Source: Firmicutes bacterium HGW-Firmicutes-1 (GTDB lineage: Bacteria > Bacillota > Clostridia > Lachnospirales > Vallitaleaceae). From it: 60,083 nucleotides of DNA. Below the pieces are notes generated by a model, which saw only the letters and a program-made list of their open reading frames with translations, did no database searches and was not told the DNA's origin. This document shows, one piece after another, positions 1 to 8,881 of the stretch. The stretch is taken from positions 1-60,083 of the forward strand of contig PHAG01000010.1 in NCBI GenBank assembly GCA_002841625.1. The letters run 5' to 3'. The first letter of the stretch is position 1; the number at the start of each line of letters is the position of its first letter. The position numbers and the translations under genes were made by a program.

Positions 1-120
1 ATCGATAAAACCTGTTCAGTATTTCGCTTACGCGAAAACTGAGTCATTACTTGAATTAATTGGTTGGTTTACTGTTCAGTTTTCAAGGTTCTGTTTGTTA
101 CTCTCAACAACTTATGTTTG
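1..120 (-). other. Leader segment of an rRNA operon that continues beyond the left edge
   Basis: Read on the minus strand, this stretch contains AACCTTGAAAACTGAACA (about 93-73), a phrase typical of the precursor sequences in front of 16S or 23S rRNA in Firmicutes. A second CTGAACAG lies near positions 19-12. It follows tRNA-Ser on the same strand and that gene's strong promoter. No mature rRNA sequence is inside the window, so which rRNA comes next is an inference. Confidence 0.5.
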
Positions 121-185
121 ACGCAACAGAAGCTATCTTATCATGTATCATCTGCTTTGTCAACATCTTTTTTATATGTTTTTAA

Positions 186-273
186 CGGAGAAGGAGGGAT
201 TTGAACCCTCGCGCCGCGTGAACGACCTATACCCTTAGCAGGGGCACCTCTTCAGCCACTTGAGTACTTCCCC
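186..273 (-). tRNA. tRNA-Ser (anticodon GCU)
   Basis: The minus strand folds as a class II tRNA of 88 nt. The acceptor stem GGGGAAG pairs with CTTCTCC, with one G-U pair. The anticodon loop CTGCTAA gives anticodon GCU, which reads AGC/AGU serine codons. A long variable arm and the T-loop GGTTCAAATCC are visible. The discriminator base is G, as expected for tRNA-Ser, and CCA is not encoded, so it must be added after transcription. Confidence 0.95.
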
Positions 274-336
274 ATGGTTGAAAAACAAGATAAAAAAGCA
301 TTTTATTGTCTGTCCTAATTTATAGGCGCAAATGAT

Positions 337-365
337 ATTATACTAAAGCTTGAACCACTTGTCAA
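337..365 (-). promoter_or_regulatory. Strong sigma-A promoter for tRNA-Ser and the downstream rRNA leader
   Basis: On the minus strand a perfect TTGACA (365-360) is followed after exactly 17 bp by a perfect TATAAT (342-337). Consensus strength fits a stable-RNA promoter. The transcript would begin near 330 and run into tRNA-Ser. Confidence 0.85.
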
Positions 366-781
366 CCCTTTTTGGCTGTAAGTTTTCCCATACTGCAAAA
401 GTTCTATATTATTACATTTAACAATTAAATGCCTTCATTATAATCCTATAGAATTCACACTATATTACCCAATCTCTAAACCCTAGTCACTGTTTTATTT
501 ACCTTAAATATTAATTTAGAATATTTACTTCTGAACTTTAATTCCGATCTTTATTAAAACAGTCAGAATTTTAGCTGGTCATCACACTTTGGCTATTGAT
601 TCATCTAATCTATCTTTTCTTAACAGAAGATTTTTAGCCTTAATTATGCTTACCCATTAATATAAATCCTTACCTATTACTATAGTTCTGTCTTCCTTAG
701 TTCTATTATTAAAAACTCTTGACACATGAGGTACCTTTATAATTAAACATGATCTTCCTCTCATGTTATCAACATATAATC
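366..781. other. Intergenic stretch with no recognised feature
   Basis: AT-rich DNA between the tRNA promoter and the terminator of the nucleoside transporter operon. No open frame with a ribosome binding site, RNA fold or repeat was recognised. A TTGACA near 719 has no correctly spaced -10 box. Confidence 0.5.
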
Positions 782-824
782 AAAAAAAGACACAAGCTAT
801 CAACCGAAGTTGACAACTCATGCC
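782..824 (-). terminator. Intrinsic terminator of the nucleoside transporter operon
   Basis: On the minus strand, 33 nt after the nupQ stop codon, a 16-bp stem (including G-U pairs) closes on a TTCG tetraloop and is followed by seven T residues. This is a strong rho-independent terminator and marks the end of the yjjI-nupQ transcript. Confidence 0.85.
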
Positions 825-856
825 TTCCTACTAGATAAATTAAATCAATCTACGAT

Positions 857-1807
857 CTACCTCTTACCTTTATCATAAGGTTCCCCTGCTGCCTTTGGCC
901 CAACTGCCTTTCCACTAAATACAACAAGTGCAATAATTGTTAATATATAAGGAAGCGCATAAAAAAATTCAAAAGGTAACTTAGATAAAATCCCAAATTT
1001 ATTGGAGTAAATACTAAGTATTTGTGAAAAACCAAAGAATAAACTTGCTCCAAGCACACCAACTGGTTTCCATTTTCCGAAAATTAACGCTGCCAAAGCA
1101 ATAAATCCTGTTCCATGAATACTCATAACAGTATATTGTGTATCTTGAGTTAGAATCATGATTCCTCCTCCAAGACCAGCTAGACAACCAGATAGGATAA
1201 CACCTATATATCTAATCTTATAAACATTGATACCCATACTGTCCGCAGCATGTGGGTGCTCTCCTGTTGCTCGTAAACGCAATCCAAACTTAGTCTTATA
1301 TACAACGTACCAAGTTACAACAACGAGTGCTAACGCAATAAATACTGTCGGATAAATATTAGTAAAGAAAACATCACCAATAATTGGAATATCACTTAAT
1401 CCATTATAAGTAGTTTTGATGAATCCTTTTTTAAATGTTTCTGTTCTTTGTTGATGAAATATTACTTGTGACAAATAAATTGTAATCCCAATAGCAAAAA
1501 TATTAATTGCTGTACCCGAAATGACTTGGTTCCCTTGCAAGTTAACACTAATATATGCATGTATAAGAGAAACCAATCCCCCTACTAGCATACCGATAAC
1601 GATTGCTATCCATGGTGCCAAACCTGGTATTGTTTTTTCAAGAAATACGATACTTGTTGCTGCTGAAAAACCACCAATCATCATTAAACCTTCAAGGGCA
1701 ATATTAACAACCCCTGCTCGTTCAGAAAACAATCCACCTAATGCAACTATTATTATTGGCGTAGAAAAAATTAGTGTTAAGGTTAGCATTGATAGTAATG
1801 TACTCAT
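857..1807 (-). CDS. nupQ: Nucleoside ABC transporter permease, NupQ type
   Basis: Inner-membrane permease of the BPD_transp_2 family (branched-chain amino acid/ribose/nucleoside permeases), about 316 aa and almost entirely hydrophobic with roughly eight to ten membrane segments. The motif ERAGVVNIALEGLM near the N-terminus is the conserved signature of these permeases. It is the last gene of the operon, starting 1 nt after the nupP stop codon. I prefer the ATG at 1807 over a GTG 12 nt upstream because the GTG would abut the GGGGG ribosome-binding segment directly. It should form the channel with the preceding permease and be powered by the upstream ATPase. Nucleoside specificity is inferred from similarity to the B. 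subtilis NupNOPQ guanosine transporter and the BMP lipoprotein nearby; a broader purine or ribonucleoside range is possible. Confidence 0.85.
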   Translation of the reverse strand: MSTLLSMLTLTLIFSTPIIIVALGGLFSERAGVVNIALEGLMMIGGFSAATSIVFLEKTIPGLAPWIAIVIGMLVGGLVSLIHAYISVNLQGNQVISGTAINIFAIGITIYLSQVIFHQQRTETFKKGFIKTTYNGLSDIPIIGDVFFTNIYPTVFIALALVVVTWYVVYKTKFGLRLRATGEHPHAADSMGINVYKIRYIGVILSGCLAGLGGGIMILTQDTQYTVMSIHGTGFIALAALIFGKWKPVGVLGASLFFGFSQILSIYSNKFGILSKLPFEFFYALPYILTIIALVVFSGKAVGPKAAGEPYDKGKR

Positions 1808-1808
1808 A

Positions 1809-2909
1809 TTATTTTGCACCCCCTAATTTTTTTAGAATCATTTTAATACCATTTTGCATTGCAATAAATAGTATTATTGAGGATACAATTATGATAGCAA
1901 TATCTCTTGGGATTTTCATTGTTTGCATAATGGGTTGTGCTGCTTTTAAAGAACCTAATAAGAGTCCTCCAAAAAGACTGCCTAGCCCCGTATTCCCACC
2001 AACTAGAGCTACTGCGATTCCATCAAACCCATAATTTTCGAATGCTGGCAAAACTCTTCCATAACCAAACGTGCCCACTGCGATAATTGCCCCAGCCAAA
2101 CCTGAAAATGCTCCAGATATCATCATAGATAAAACCGTGTTCCTCTCTACTTTCATACCTGCATATTTTGAAGCATTTTTATTAAAACCTACGGAACGTA
2201 ATTCATATCCAAAAGTTGTTTTTTCAATAATGAACCAGAATATAAACACCGCAATAATGACAACAATAAATCCCCAATGAAGTCTAGATTTATTCGTAAT
2301 ACTTGCAAGAAAGTCACTACTAAGCGTTGCACTGAGTGGAAGATCCGCTGTTTTTGCATTATCGCTACCTGGTAAATTTTTCAGGAAATAATTTGTAATA
2401 TGTAAGGCTGTATAGTTCATCATAATACTTACAACAACCTCATGCACATTAAATTTTGCCTTTAATATACCTGGTACAAAACCCCAAATCGCTCCTGCTA
2501 ACGCTCCTGAAACGATAACTAATGGTAGATGAATGAAAACTGGTAGGTTAAAAGATAGTCCAACCACTACTGCAGCAAATGAGCCTACTATTACTTGCCC
2601 TTCTGCTCCAATATTGAATAATCCAGTCCTAAATGCAAAGGCTACCGATAAACCAGTTAAAATAATAGGCATTGCATATACAAAATATTCACCCACATAT
2701 CTAGGATTAAAAACATCCTTTCCACTTCCAACTTTGTTTAAGTCAACACCAAATACGGCTCTTAAAATGGCTTTAAAGATATCTATCGGATTTTCACCTG
2801 TTATTAGTAAAATAAAAACCCCCACAAGAAAGCCTGTAAATACTGCTATAAATGGTATTAGGAATTTTTGATTTTTATCACTACTAATGAACTCTTTAAA
2901 TTTTGTCAT
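1809..2909 (-). CDS. nupP: Nucleoside ABC transporter permease, NupP type
   Basis: Second membrane subunit of the nucleoside importer, about 366 aa. After a short charged N-terminus it has a transmembrane anchor and the family signature FRTGLFNIGAEGQ near residue 95, then further hydrophobic segments ending in a glycine-rich GGLLLGSLKAA region. The start is placed at ATG 2909, which has GAAGGTG six nucleotides upstream; a GTG at 2918 is also in frame. It overlaps the end of nupO by 14 bp, implying translational coupling. With NupQ it should form the heterodimeric permease. Confidence 0.85.
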   Translation of the reverse strand: MTKFKEFISSDKNQKFLIPFIAVFTGFLVGVFILLITGENPIDIFKAILRAVFGVDLNKVGSGKDVFNPRYVGEYFVYAMPIILTGLSVAFAFRTGLFNIGAEGQVIVGSFAAVVVGLSFNLPVFIHLPLVIVSGALAGAIWGFVPGILKAKFNVHEVVVSIMMNYTALHITNYFLKNLPGSDNAKTADLPLSATLSSDFLASITNKSRLHWGFIVVIIAVFIFWFIIEKTTFGYELRSVGFNKNASKYAGMKVERNTVLSMMISGAFSGLAGAIIAVGTFGYGRVLPAFENYGFDGIAVALVGGNTGLGSLFGGLLLGSLKAAQPIMQTMKIPRDIAIIIVSSIILFIAMQNGIKMILKKLGGAK

Positions 2910-4437
2910 TTGGTTCACCTTCTTTCCTCGTAGAACCAGACATCATAAGTCCAAGCTCATTTTCATTTGTTTCATGTGCCTCTACAGTTCCAACTATTTC
3001 ACCTTCATACATTACAGCAATTCCATCTGCTAAGTTCAATACTTCTTCCATTTCAAATGACATAAGAAGAACTGCCTTACCTTTATCACGCTCTTCTACA
3101 AGGCGCTTGTGTATATATTCAATCGCACCAACATCGAGTCCTCTAGTTGGTTGTGCTGCAATCAAAAGAATTGGAGAGCGTTCTAATTCTCTTGCAATAA
3201 TCGCCTTCTGTTGATTACCCCCAGACATACTTCTAGCTTTGGTAATGCTTCCTTGACCACTTCTTACATCAAACTCGCTAATTAACTGTTCAGAATATTT
3301 TCGAACCTCTTCATATTGTAAAGTACCCTTCTTTGAAAAAGGCTCTTTAAAATAAGTCTGAAGAATAAAGTTTTCTTCTAAACTAAAATCTAAAACTAGT
3401 CCATACTTATGGCGATCTTCCGGGATATGCCCTATGCCACCTAATGTTCTTTCTCTAATACTTAACCCTTGAATTTCTGTACCATTAAATACGATCTTGC
3501 CACTTTCTACTTTTCTAAGACCAACAATTGCTTCTATAAGCTCTGTTTGACCATTGCCTTCTATCCCTGCAACACAGGTAATTTCACCCGCTTTAAACTG
3601 AAGGTTTAAATTCTTAACAGCTGGAAGCCCTCTTGCATTTTTTACCACTAGATTATTGATGGATAAAACAACTTCTCCAGTTTTAGGATAATCTTTATCA
3701 ACCTTAAAGCTTACCTCACGACCTACCATCATCTCAGCCATTTGCATTTCTGAAGTCTCGTGAACATTAACTGTACCGATATACTTACCTCTTCTTAGTA
3801 CAGTACAATGATTTGCTACCATTTTTATTTCTTTTAATTTATGAGTAATTAATACAATGGACTTACCTTCATTTGTTAACTCCTTCATAATACCCATTAA
3901 TTCATGTATTTCTTGAGGTGTTAAAACTGCAGTTGGTTCATCAAAAATAAGAATTTCAGCATCTCTATATAGCATTTTCAATATTTCAACTCTTTGTTGC
4001 ATGCCAACTGATATATCTTCGATCTTTGCATAAGGATCAACACTTAATCCATACTTTTCACTAATTTCTTTTACTTTTTTTGCTGCACTCTCTATATCTA
4101 TTCTCGAAAAAGATTTCATTGGTTCAATCCCAAGAATAATATTTTCAGTTACTGTGAAATTTTCTACTAATTTAAAATGTTGATGCACCATGCCAATGCC
4201 ATATTTATTCGCTATATTCGGATTAGAAATTGCCACTTCTTCTCCTCTAACTTTAATAGTCCCTTTTTCAGGTTGATATAGACCAAATAAAACACTCATA
4301 AGTGTAGATTTACCTGCTCCATTTTCACCTAACAAGGCATGAATTTCACCCTTCTCAACCTGTAGGGTTACATTATCATTTGCTTTAATACCAGGAAACT
4401 CTTTTGTAATGCCGAGCATTTCAATAACATATTCCAT
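2896..4437 (-). CDS. nupO: Nucleoside ABC transporter ATPase with two nucleotide-binding domains, NupO type
   Basis: A 513-aa fused ABC ATPase. The N-terminal domain has Walker A GENGAGKST (about residues 37-45), Walker B EILIFDEPTAVLTP and switch LITHK. The C-terminal domain has a Walker A-like GIEGNGQTEL, signature MSGGNQQK and LLIAAQPTRGLDVG. In the second domain the Walker A lysine is replaced, as usual for RbsA-like sugar and nucleoside importers where only one site is fully active. It energises the NupP/NupQ permease. The ATG at 4437 follows AAGGAG with good spacing, and the gene begins 23 nt after yjjW in the same operon. Confidence 0.9.
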   Translation of the reverse strand: MEYVIEMLGITKEFPGIKANDNVTLQVEKGEIHALLGENGAGKSTLMSVLFGLYQPEKGTIKVRGEEVAISNPNIANKYGIGMVHQHFKLVENFTVTENIILGIEPMKSFSRIDIESAAKKVKEISEKYGLSVDPYAKIEDISVGMQQRVEILKMLYRDAEILIFDEPTAVLTPQEIHELMGIMKELTNEGKSIVLITHKLKEIKMVANHCTVLRRGKYIGTVNVHETSEMQMAEMMVGREVSFKVDKDYPKTGEVVLSINNLVVKNARGLPAVKNLNLQFKAGEITCVAGIEGNGQTELIEAIVGLRKVESGKIVFNGTEIQGLSIRERTLGGIGHIPEDRHKYGLVLDFSLEENFILQTYFKEPFSKKGTLQYEEVRKYSEQLISEFDVRSGQGSITKARSMSGGNQQKAIIARELERSPILLIAAQPTRGLDVGAIEYIHKRLVEERDKGKAVLLMSFEMEEVLNLADGIAVMYEGEIVGTVEAHETNENELGLMMSGSTRKEGEPNDKI

Positions 4438-4460
4438 ATAAGCTCTCCTTGTCTACTGTA

Positions 4461-5303
4461 TTATAAAACATACTCCATCTTCTGAATTCCCAGATCTCTT
4501 CCAAACTGAACTAGTTCTAGTATTTGTTCATCAGATGGTATAAAATCATTCACCATGACTACTTGTTTTTTTAATAGCCCTTGCGTATGCACCTTTGTAA
4601 TTCTATAGGTTACATCAAGATTGTTTAATAGCAGTTTTGCTACCTGTTCAATTGTTTTTCTTCCATCCATATAAGAGTTTATTACAACTGTTCTAACCTC
4701 TTCTACCTTATTCCTTTTTAATAAATATTCTAATGTAGCTAAAGAAGAAAGATCAGCTACACCACATAACTTCTGAGAATCATCAACTGTTTTAATATCG
4801 AATAGAAATTTATCTGTTATCTCTACTAGAGCTTCCATTTCACTAACATCAAAAAAACCATTTGTATCTACATAACACGACAATCCTAAAGTTTTCACAT
4901 TTTTAAATAATTCAATAATGAGATCTTTCTGTAAAGTCGGTTCTCCTCCAGATATTGTAATTCCGCGTATAAAAGGCAAATATTGTTTTATCACATCTAA
5001 CAATTCAGGAACACTATAGGTCATAGTCTTAGGTGATGAATTGTTTTCACATGCCCTAATACAATCACTGCATGAAATACATAGCTTTTTATTATATTGA
5101 ATTCTTCCATTTACAAGTCTAATAGCCCCGAATCTGCAAGCAGTTACACATTCACCACAGTCATTACAATGCCTGATTGTTTCAGGATTATGACAATAAA
5201 CACATGAAATATTGCAACCTTGCAAGAAAATTGCGCATCGATTCCCATTTCCATCTACATTAGAAAAAGGAATTATTTGGTTTACAATCAACTTATTGTC
5301 CAT
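4461..5303 (-). CDS. yjjW: YjjW-type glycyl radical enzyme activase (radical SAM)
   Basis: Radical SAM protein of about 280 aa predicted to install the glycyl radical on the enzyme encoded just upstream. The radical SAM cluster motif CNISCVYC (CX3CX2C) lies near residue 32 and is followed by an inserted ferredoxin-like segment with two cysteine groups (CNDCGECVTAC and CISCSDCIRAC) that should bind auxiliary 4Fe-4S clusters. The GGEP motif near residue 115 is the usual SAM-binding element. The start is taken at ATG 5303 (MDNKLIVNQ); an in-frame upstream start at 5357 would lie deep in the previous gene. Its first 11 bp overlap the end of yjjI, so the two proteins are translationally coupled, as expected for an enzyme and its activase. 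Confidence 0.85.
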   Translation of the reverse strand: MDNKLIVNQIIPFSNVDGNGNRCAIFLQGCNISCVYCHNPETIRHCNDCGECVTACRFGAIRLVNGRIQYNKKLCISCSDCIRACENNSSPKTMTYSVPELLDVIKQYLPFIRGITISGGEPTLQKDLIIELFKNVKTLGLSCYVDTNGFFDVSEMEALVEITDKFLFDIKTVDDSQKLCGVADLSSLATLEYLLKRNKVEEVRTVVINSYMDGRKTIEQVAKLLLNNLDVTYRITKVHTQGLLKKQVVMVNDFIPSDEQILELVQFGRDLGIQKMEYVL

Positions 5304-6819
5304 CTTTTCTCGTCTTTCTGTTGAATAATTGAGAATTCTTATTCGTTCCGTGTCCAAAAATATCAGTATCTCTTAGAACTACCTTTTCATCTTCAACCTT
5401 TGCAACTTCACTTCTTTTCACAAGATAACCTGTAATTCGAATCAAATCACTATCTTGAAGATATATAGAAATATATCGAAATTGAATATCTATGGCACCC
5501 TTAATAATATCGGCCACCCCATCTAAGTTCTTGACATAGGTTTGATCAAAAGCAAATAGATCTCCTGTACCAGATGGAAAATACTTGTGAAACTGAGCTG
5601 CTTGAATTAAATGCATAGGTAATGGTGGTTCGTCTCCAACAGGTATTCTATGTGCTGGTGCATTAAAATTATCCTCATCATCAAGGCTAGCTCCTACTTG
5701 CCCGTGAAACAAATAATGGTTATTTGTTCTTTCAACATATTTCCCATTATAATTGTTCACGATAACTTCTAGTTTTGAGAGTATTAGATGACCTATCTCG
5801 TCTCCACGCTTTGAAGTCCCAAACTTTTCACTAATTCCCTCACACTTTAAGAGATGATTTACAGCATTTGCTAATCCTACTATTCCAAACATTGCTGTAA
5901 AATTCTCTTTCTTAATATATCCTTCTTCAACTAAAAAGGAGGTTTCAAAAAAATGTGATTTCTCAACTATATAAGAAACTCTTTTATCGATCATTGATAA
6001 CATAGCATTTGCCACACGAGGTAGCTCATCTATTATTAATTCGTCTATTGAATTTGTCTCTCTAGCAATTGTCCCTAACCTTAATCTAGTCAGCGTATAA
6101 GCCCCTCCTGCTAAAGGCAAAGCATTATAGCAGCTCACTATAGCATGATCACCTACATCTTTATTATATAAAACATCATTGCTAAAGGATGGTTTTGCTA
6201 CCCTTAAGCTAGCATTAATCGCGTTTAATAGAAAATCCTCCTGCACAACATCTTTATTATACTTAAAGGTTAAATTTGGTGTTGGATTTTCTAATTCAAT
6301 AATCGCTCTAAGTATAAGCTCACCTGCCAAGGTTTTCTCTGGACCAATATTGCCATGACAAAAAGAGTCCACAATTGTTTTATCAATATGATTTAAAAAT
6401 CGCTTAATCTTAACATATGCTTCTTTTTCTTCTATAATAAATGGATCAATAAGCTTATCTAAATCTCCAATATAAACAGGAAAAGAAGTTATGGATGGCA
6501 CATGATGATACAATATTATTAATCCATCTAATAATTCATCTAAGCACTGAGGTGGCTGAATATTCAAGAATTTACAACCATTTTCTACAAAAACCTTGTA
6601 ATCTGGAACTATATAACGAGGTCTATAGAGAGCATATCCTTCATTCAAATCACAAATCATCTTATTGTTCAAATATTGCATTTCTTCATTTGAATAGCCT
6701 AATAGCTCTCTGGGATCTATTAATCTTTCTGCAACATTTGCCATATTAAATAACTTTTGTTGATAAGTTAACGATTTACTTTCAGTAACTTGGATAATAT
6801 CTTGAATGGTTGATATCAA
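5293..6819 (-). CDS. yjjI: YjjI-family glycyl radical enzyme
   Basis: A 508-aa protein resembling the YjjI family of glycine radical enzymes, whose substrate is not established. Near the C-terminus (about residue 460) it has RITGYL, matching the glycyl-radical loop (RVxGY-like), so the glycine there should carry the radical after activation by the neighbouring YjjW. The mid-protein region AIVSCYNALPLAGGAYTLTRL holds a cysteine that could be the thiyl site, by analogy with other glycyl radical enzymes. The start codon is TTG (6819-6817), chosen because AAGGAGGT sits 7 nt upstream. The gene heads the operon yjjI-yjjW-nupO-nupP-nupQ and lies after the BMP lipoprotein gene. Its placement in a nucleoside uptake locus suggests, but does not prove, a role in nucleoside or deoxyribose metabolism. 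It should be oxygen sensitive. Confidence 0.8.
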   Translation of the reverse strand: MISTIQDIIQVTESKSLTYQQKLFNMANVAERLIDPRELLGYSNEEMQYLNNKMICDLNEGYALYRPRYIVPDYKVFVENGCKFLNIQPPQCLDELLDGLIILYHHVPSITSFPVYIGDLDKLIDPFIIEEKEAYVKIKRFLNHIDKTIVDSFCHGNIGPEKTLAGELILRAIIELENPTPNLTFKYNKDVVQEDFLLNAINASLRVAKPSFSNDVLYNKDVGDHAIVSCYNALPLAGGAYTLTRLRLGTIARETNSIDELIIDELPRVANAMLSMIDKRVSYIVEKSHFFETSFLVEEGYIKKENFTAMFGIVGLANAVNHLLKCEGISEKFGTSKRGDEIGHLILSKLEVIVNNYNGKYVERTNNHYLFHGQVGASLDDEDNFNAPAHRIPVGDEPPLPMHLIQAAQFHKYFPSGTGDLFAFDQTYVKNLDGVADIIKGAIDIQFRYISIYLQDSDLIRITGYLVKRSEVAKVEDEKVVLRDTDIFGHGTNKNSQLFNRKTRKDGQ

Positions 6820-6848
6820 ATGATGACCTCCTTAAATAAATTGCTTAG

Positions 6849-6876
6849 AAAAAAACCAAGACAATTGCCTTGGCTT
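6849..6876 (-). terminator. Terminator or attenuator between the BMP lipoprotein gene and yjjI
   Basis: On the minus strand CCAAGGCAA/TTGTCTTGG forms a hairpin with one mismatch, followed by seven T residues. A second, longer imperfect inverted repeat (about 6883-6924, AGACAAGGAAGC against its partner ending CTGTCT) lies between it and the lipoprotein stop codon. Together they could make the abundant binding-protein message end here, with partial read-through into yjjI-nup. Confidence 0.65.
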
Positions 6877-6959
6877 TTTATAGACAAGGAAGCTTGCTAA
6901 CATAAGCGAAGCTCTCCTGTCTACTTAAGTAGCTTAACTACTTTATTTATAATTTTTAA

Positions 6960-8042
6960 TTACTGAGCTAAACGTACAGGAGCTGTAGGAACTACAATTT
7001 CTCCAGATTTTACTTTACCTTCAAATTCAGTAACTTTAGCTACTATTTCAGCTGATAAATTTGGATTTTCTGCTGGAATACCAACACCACTGTTTTCAAG
7101 TGTAAATGCTAATATCTCTCCACCAGGGAATTCACCCTTCATAGTCATTTCAGCTACATCATATGCTGCTACGTCTACACGTTTCATCATTGATGTAAGA
7201 ATAACTGACTTAGTTCCATCATAAATACCATCTTCATATTGGTCTTTATCAACACCAATTGCCCAAACTTCTTGGCCATTTGTTGCACGGTCTTTTGCTT
7301 CTTTTATTAAACCATTTCCTGTAGCTCCAGCTGCATGATAAATAACATATGCGCCTTCATTATACATTTTTGCTGCTAGGGTTTGACCTTTTTGAGCATC
7401 TGCAAATGAACCAGCATATTCAATTAATACGTTCATCTCTGGATCTACTGCTTTAACGCCAGCTTCAAAACCAGCTTCAAATTTTTGGATAAGATCAAAG
7501 TCCATACCACCAATAAATCCTACTGTATCTTTTCCTGCTTCTTGTGATTTTAATGCTGCTGCAACACCAACTAAGAAAGAACCTTGTTCTTCTGCAAAAA
7601 CTGCACTAGCTACGTTTGGTGCGTTAATTACCATATCGATAATTAGATATTTTTGATCTGGGAAATTTGCAGATACTTCTGTTAAAGAATCTTCAAACAA
7701 AAATCCTGGTGCAACAATAAGGTCAAATGCTTCATCAGAAAATGTTGATAAGTTAGGAATATAATCTGTATCTGATTCTGATTGTAAGTAATCTGTAGAA
7801 GCACCTGTATCTTCAGCAAATCTTTTAATACCTTCCCAAGTTCCTTGGTTAAATGATTTGTCATCAATACCACCTATGTCAGTTACTAAACCTACACTAA
7901 TTGCTTCGACAGTTGGCTCTTCTGGTGTCTCCACTGGAGCTGGTGTTTCTTTTGGTTCATCAACTTTCTTACCACATCCTGTAATTCCTAAAGATAAAAC
8001 CATAGTTAAAACTAATAATAATGCAAAAATCTTTTTGTACAT
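6960..8042 (-). CDS. bmpA: BMP-family nucleoside-binding lipoprotein
   Basis: Substrate-binding lipoprotein of the ABC nucleoside importer, about 360 aa. The N-terminus has a lysine-containing start, a hydrophobic stretch and the lipobox ITGC, so the cysteine near residue 24 should be lipidated and anchor it outside the membrane. A proline- and glutamate-rich linker follows. The mature region has typical BMP/PnrA/Med motifs: GLVTDIGGIDDKSFNQGTW and YHAAGATGNG. The start is ATG 8042, eight nucleotides after AGGAGG; an upstream TTG at 8048 is in frame but less well placed. It has its own promoter and a downstream hairpin, so it is probably expressed in excess of the transporter genes. Confidence 0.9.
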   Translation of the reverse strand: MYKKIFALLLVLTMVLSLGITGCGKKVDEPKETPAPVETPEEPTVEAISVGLVTDIGGIDDKSFNQGTWEGIKRFAEDTGASTDYLQSESDTDYIPNLSTFSDEAFDLIVAPGFLFEDSLTEVSANFPDQKYLIIDMVINAPNVASAVFAEEQGSFLVGVAAALKSQEAGKDTVGFIGGMDFDLIQKFEAGFEAGVKAVDPEMNVLIEYAGSFADAQKGQTLAAKMYNEGAYVIYHAAGATGNGLIKEAKDRATNGQEVWAIGVDKDQYEDGIYDGTKSVILTSMMKRVDVAAYDVAEMTMKGEFPGGEILAFTLENSGVGIPAENPNLSAEIVAKVTEFEGKVKSGEIVVPTAPVRLAQ

Positions 8043-8095
8043 TTCCAAATCCTCCTGTTAGTTTTTTATAAACTACTTTCCTATTAATATACTAC

Positions 8096-8124
8096 ATTTT
8101 ACCATACTATATCTGATTTGTCAC
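8096..8124 (-). promoter_or_regulatory. Sigma-A promoter of the BMP lipoprotein gene
   Basis: Minus strand GTGACA (8124-8119), 17-bp spacer, TAAAAT (8101-8096). Each hexamer matches consensus at five of six positions. No purine riboswitch core was seen in the short leader. Confidence 0.6.
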
Positions 8125-8170
8125 TTAAAGCTATTAAAATTTCTAATTTTGGGCAATTATCCACAAAAAG

Positions 8171-8719
8171 CTATGCTCTATATTTTGCTCTTTCACTTTT
8201 ATACAGGTTATTTCCATTGCAATCAATTACAACAATTACAGGAAAATCTTCTACCTCTAACTTTTTTAAACTTTCTGTTCCCAGCTCTTCATAAGCAATA
8301 ACTTCACAATTTTTTATTGTGTTTGCAATTAAAGCTGCTGCTCCACCAACGGCTGCAAAATAAACACAAGTATTTTTTTTCATACTTTGAATTACCGCTT
8401 CATTTCTATCACCTTTTCCTATCATTCCTTTTAAACCCAAATCTAAAAGTGTTGGTGTATAATCATCCATTCTATAACTTGTTGTTGGACCTGCAGATCC
8501 AATAACTTGACCTGGCTTAGCTGGAGATGGACCAGCATAATAGATAATATTGTCTTTTATGTTTATAGGAAGAGTATCCCCATTATTTATTTGTTCTATC
8601 ATTTTCTTATGTCCAGCATCTCTTAACGTGTAAATTGTACCTGTTATTAGTACCTTATCCCCACTTTTCAAGCCCTGAACCTTTTCTTTTGTTAATGGTG
8701 TAGTCAATTTAATATCCAT
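8171..8719 (-). CDS. fumB: Fumarate hydratase class I, beta (C-terminal) subunit
   Basis: About 182-aa subunit of the two-subunit iron-sulfur fumarase/tartrate dehydratase type. Recognisable motifs include LRDAGHKKM near residue 43, YYAGPSPAKPGQVIGSAGPTTS and MIGKGDR, which form the substrate-binding swivelling domain. The start is ATG 8719 (MDIKLTTPL), preceded by GGAGG with 5-nt spacing; an upstream in-frame start at 8752 has no comparable ribosome binding site. The alpha subunit gene lies 162 bp upstream on the same strand, with a repeat element between them. The enzyme interconverts fumarate and malate in the cytoplasm. Tartrate dehydratase is the main alternative. The name fumB here means the beta subunit, not the E. 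coli gene. Confidence 0.85.
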   Translation of the reverse strand: MDIKLTTPLTKEKVQGLKSGDKVLITGTIYTLRDAGHKKMIEQINNGDTLPINIKDNIIYYAGPSPAKPGQVIGSAGPTTSYRMDDYTPTLLDLGLKGMIGKGDRNEAVIQSMKKNTCVYFAAVGGAAALIANTIKNCEVIAYEELGTESLKKLEVEDFPVIVVIDCNGNNLYKSERAKYRA

Positions 8720-8745
8720 AACAACCTCCAATACTTTTTTCGCTA

Positions 8746-8875
8746 GGATCAATATTAAGAAACCTCCGCATTCGCTACGGTTTCGTAACCGTATACAAGC
8801 TTCGCTTGCACATCGGTGGGGGCCCCCACCGATGTTGGAATAAGTTCCCCGCTTTAGAAGCGGGGAACTTATTCC
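8746..8875 (-). repeat. Dispersed double-hairpin intergenic repeat, copy A
   Basis: Lies between the two fumarase genes. It holds a perfect 18-bp stem with a 3-nt loop (8837-8875), a perfect 26-bp palindrome centred on GGGGGCCCCC (8810-8835) and a 6-bp stem ACGGTT/AACCGT. The end nearest the beta gene reads, on the minus strand, AAACCGTAGCGAATGCGG then AGGTTT. The same arrangement recurs at 32709-32832, and its tail at 54166-54215. No open frame is conserved. The hairpins lie in the transcribed spacer and may set the ratio or stability of the two messages. Confidence 0.75.
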
Positions 8876-8881
8876 ATTCGG

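Noticed and set aside
719-752. Plus-strand TTGACA with TATAAT nearby
   Set aside because: Spacing is about 13 bp, too short for a sigma-A promoter, and no plus-strand gene follows.
8049-8170. Purine riboswitch in front of the nucleoside-binding lipoprotein gene
   Set aside because: The leader from the promoter to the ATG is only about 50 nt and lacks the conserved purine aptamer core.
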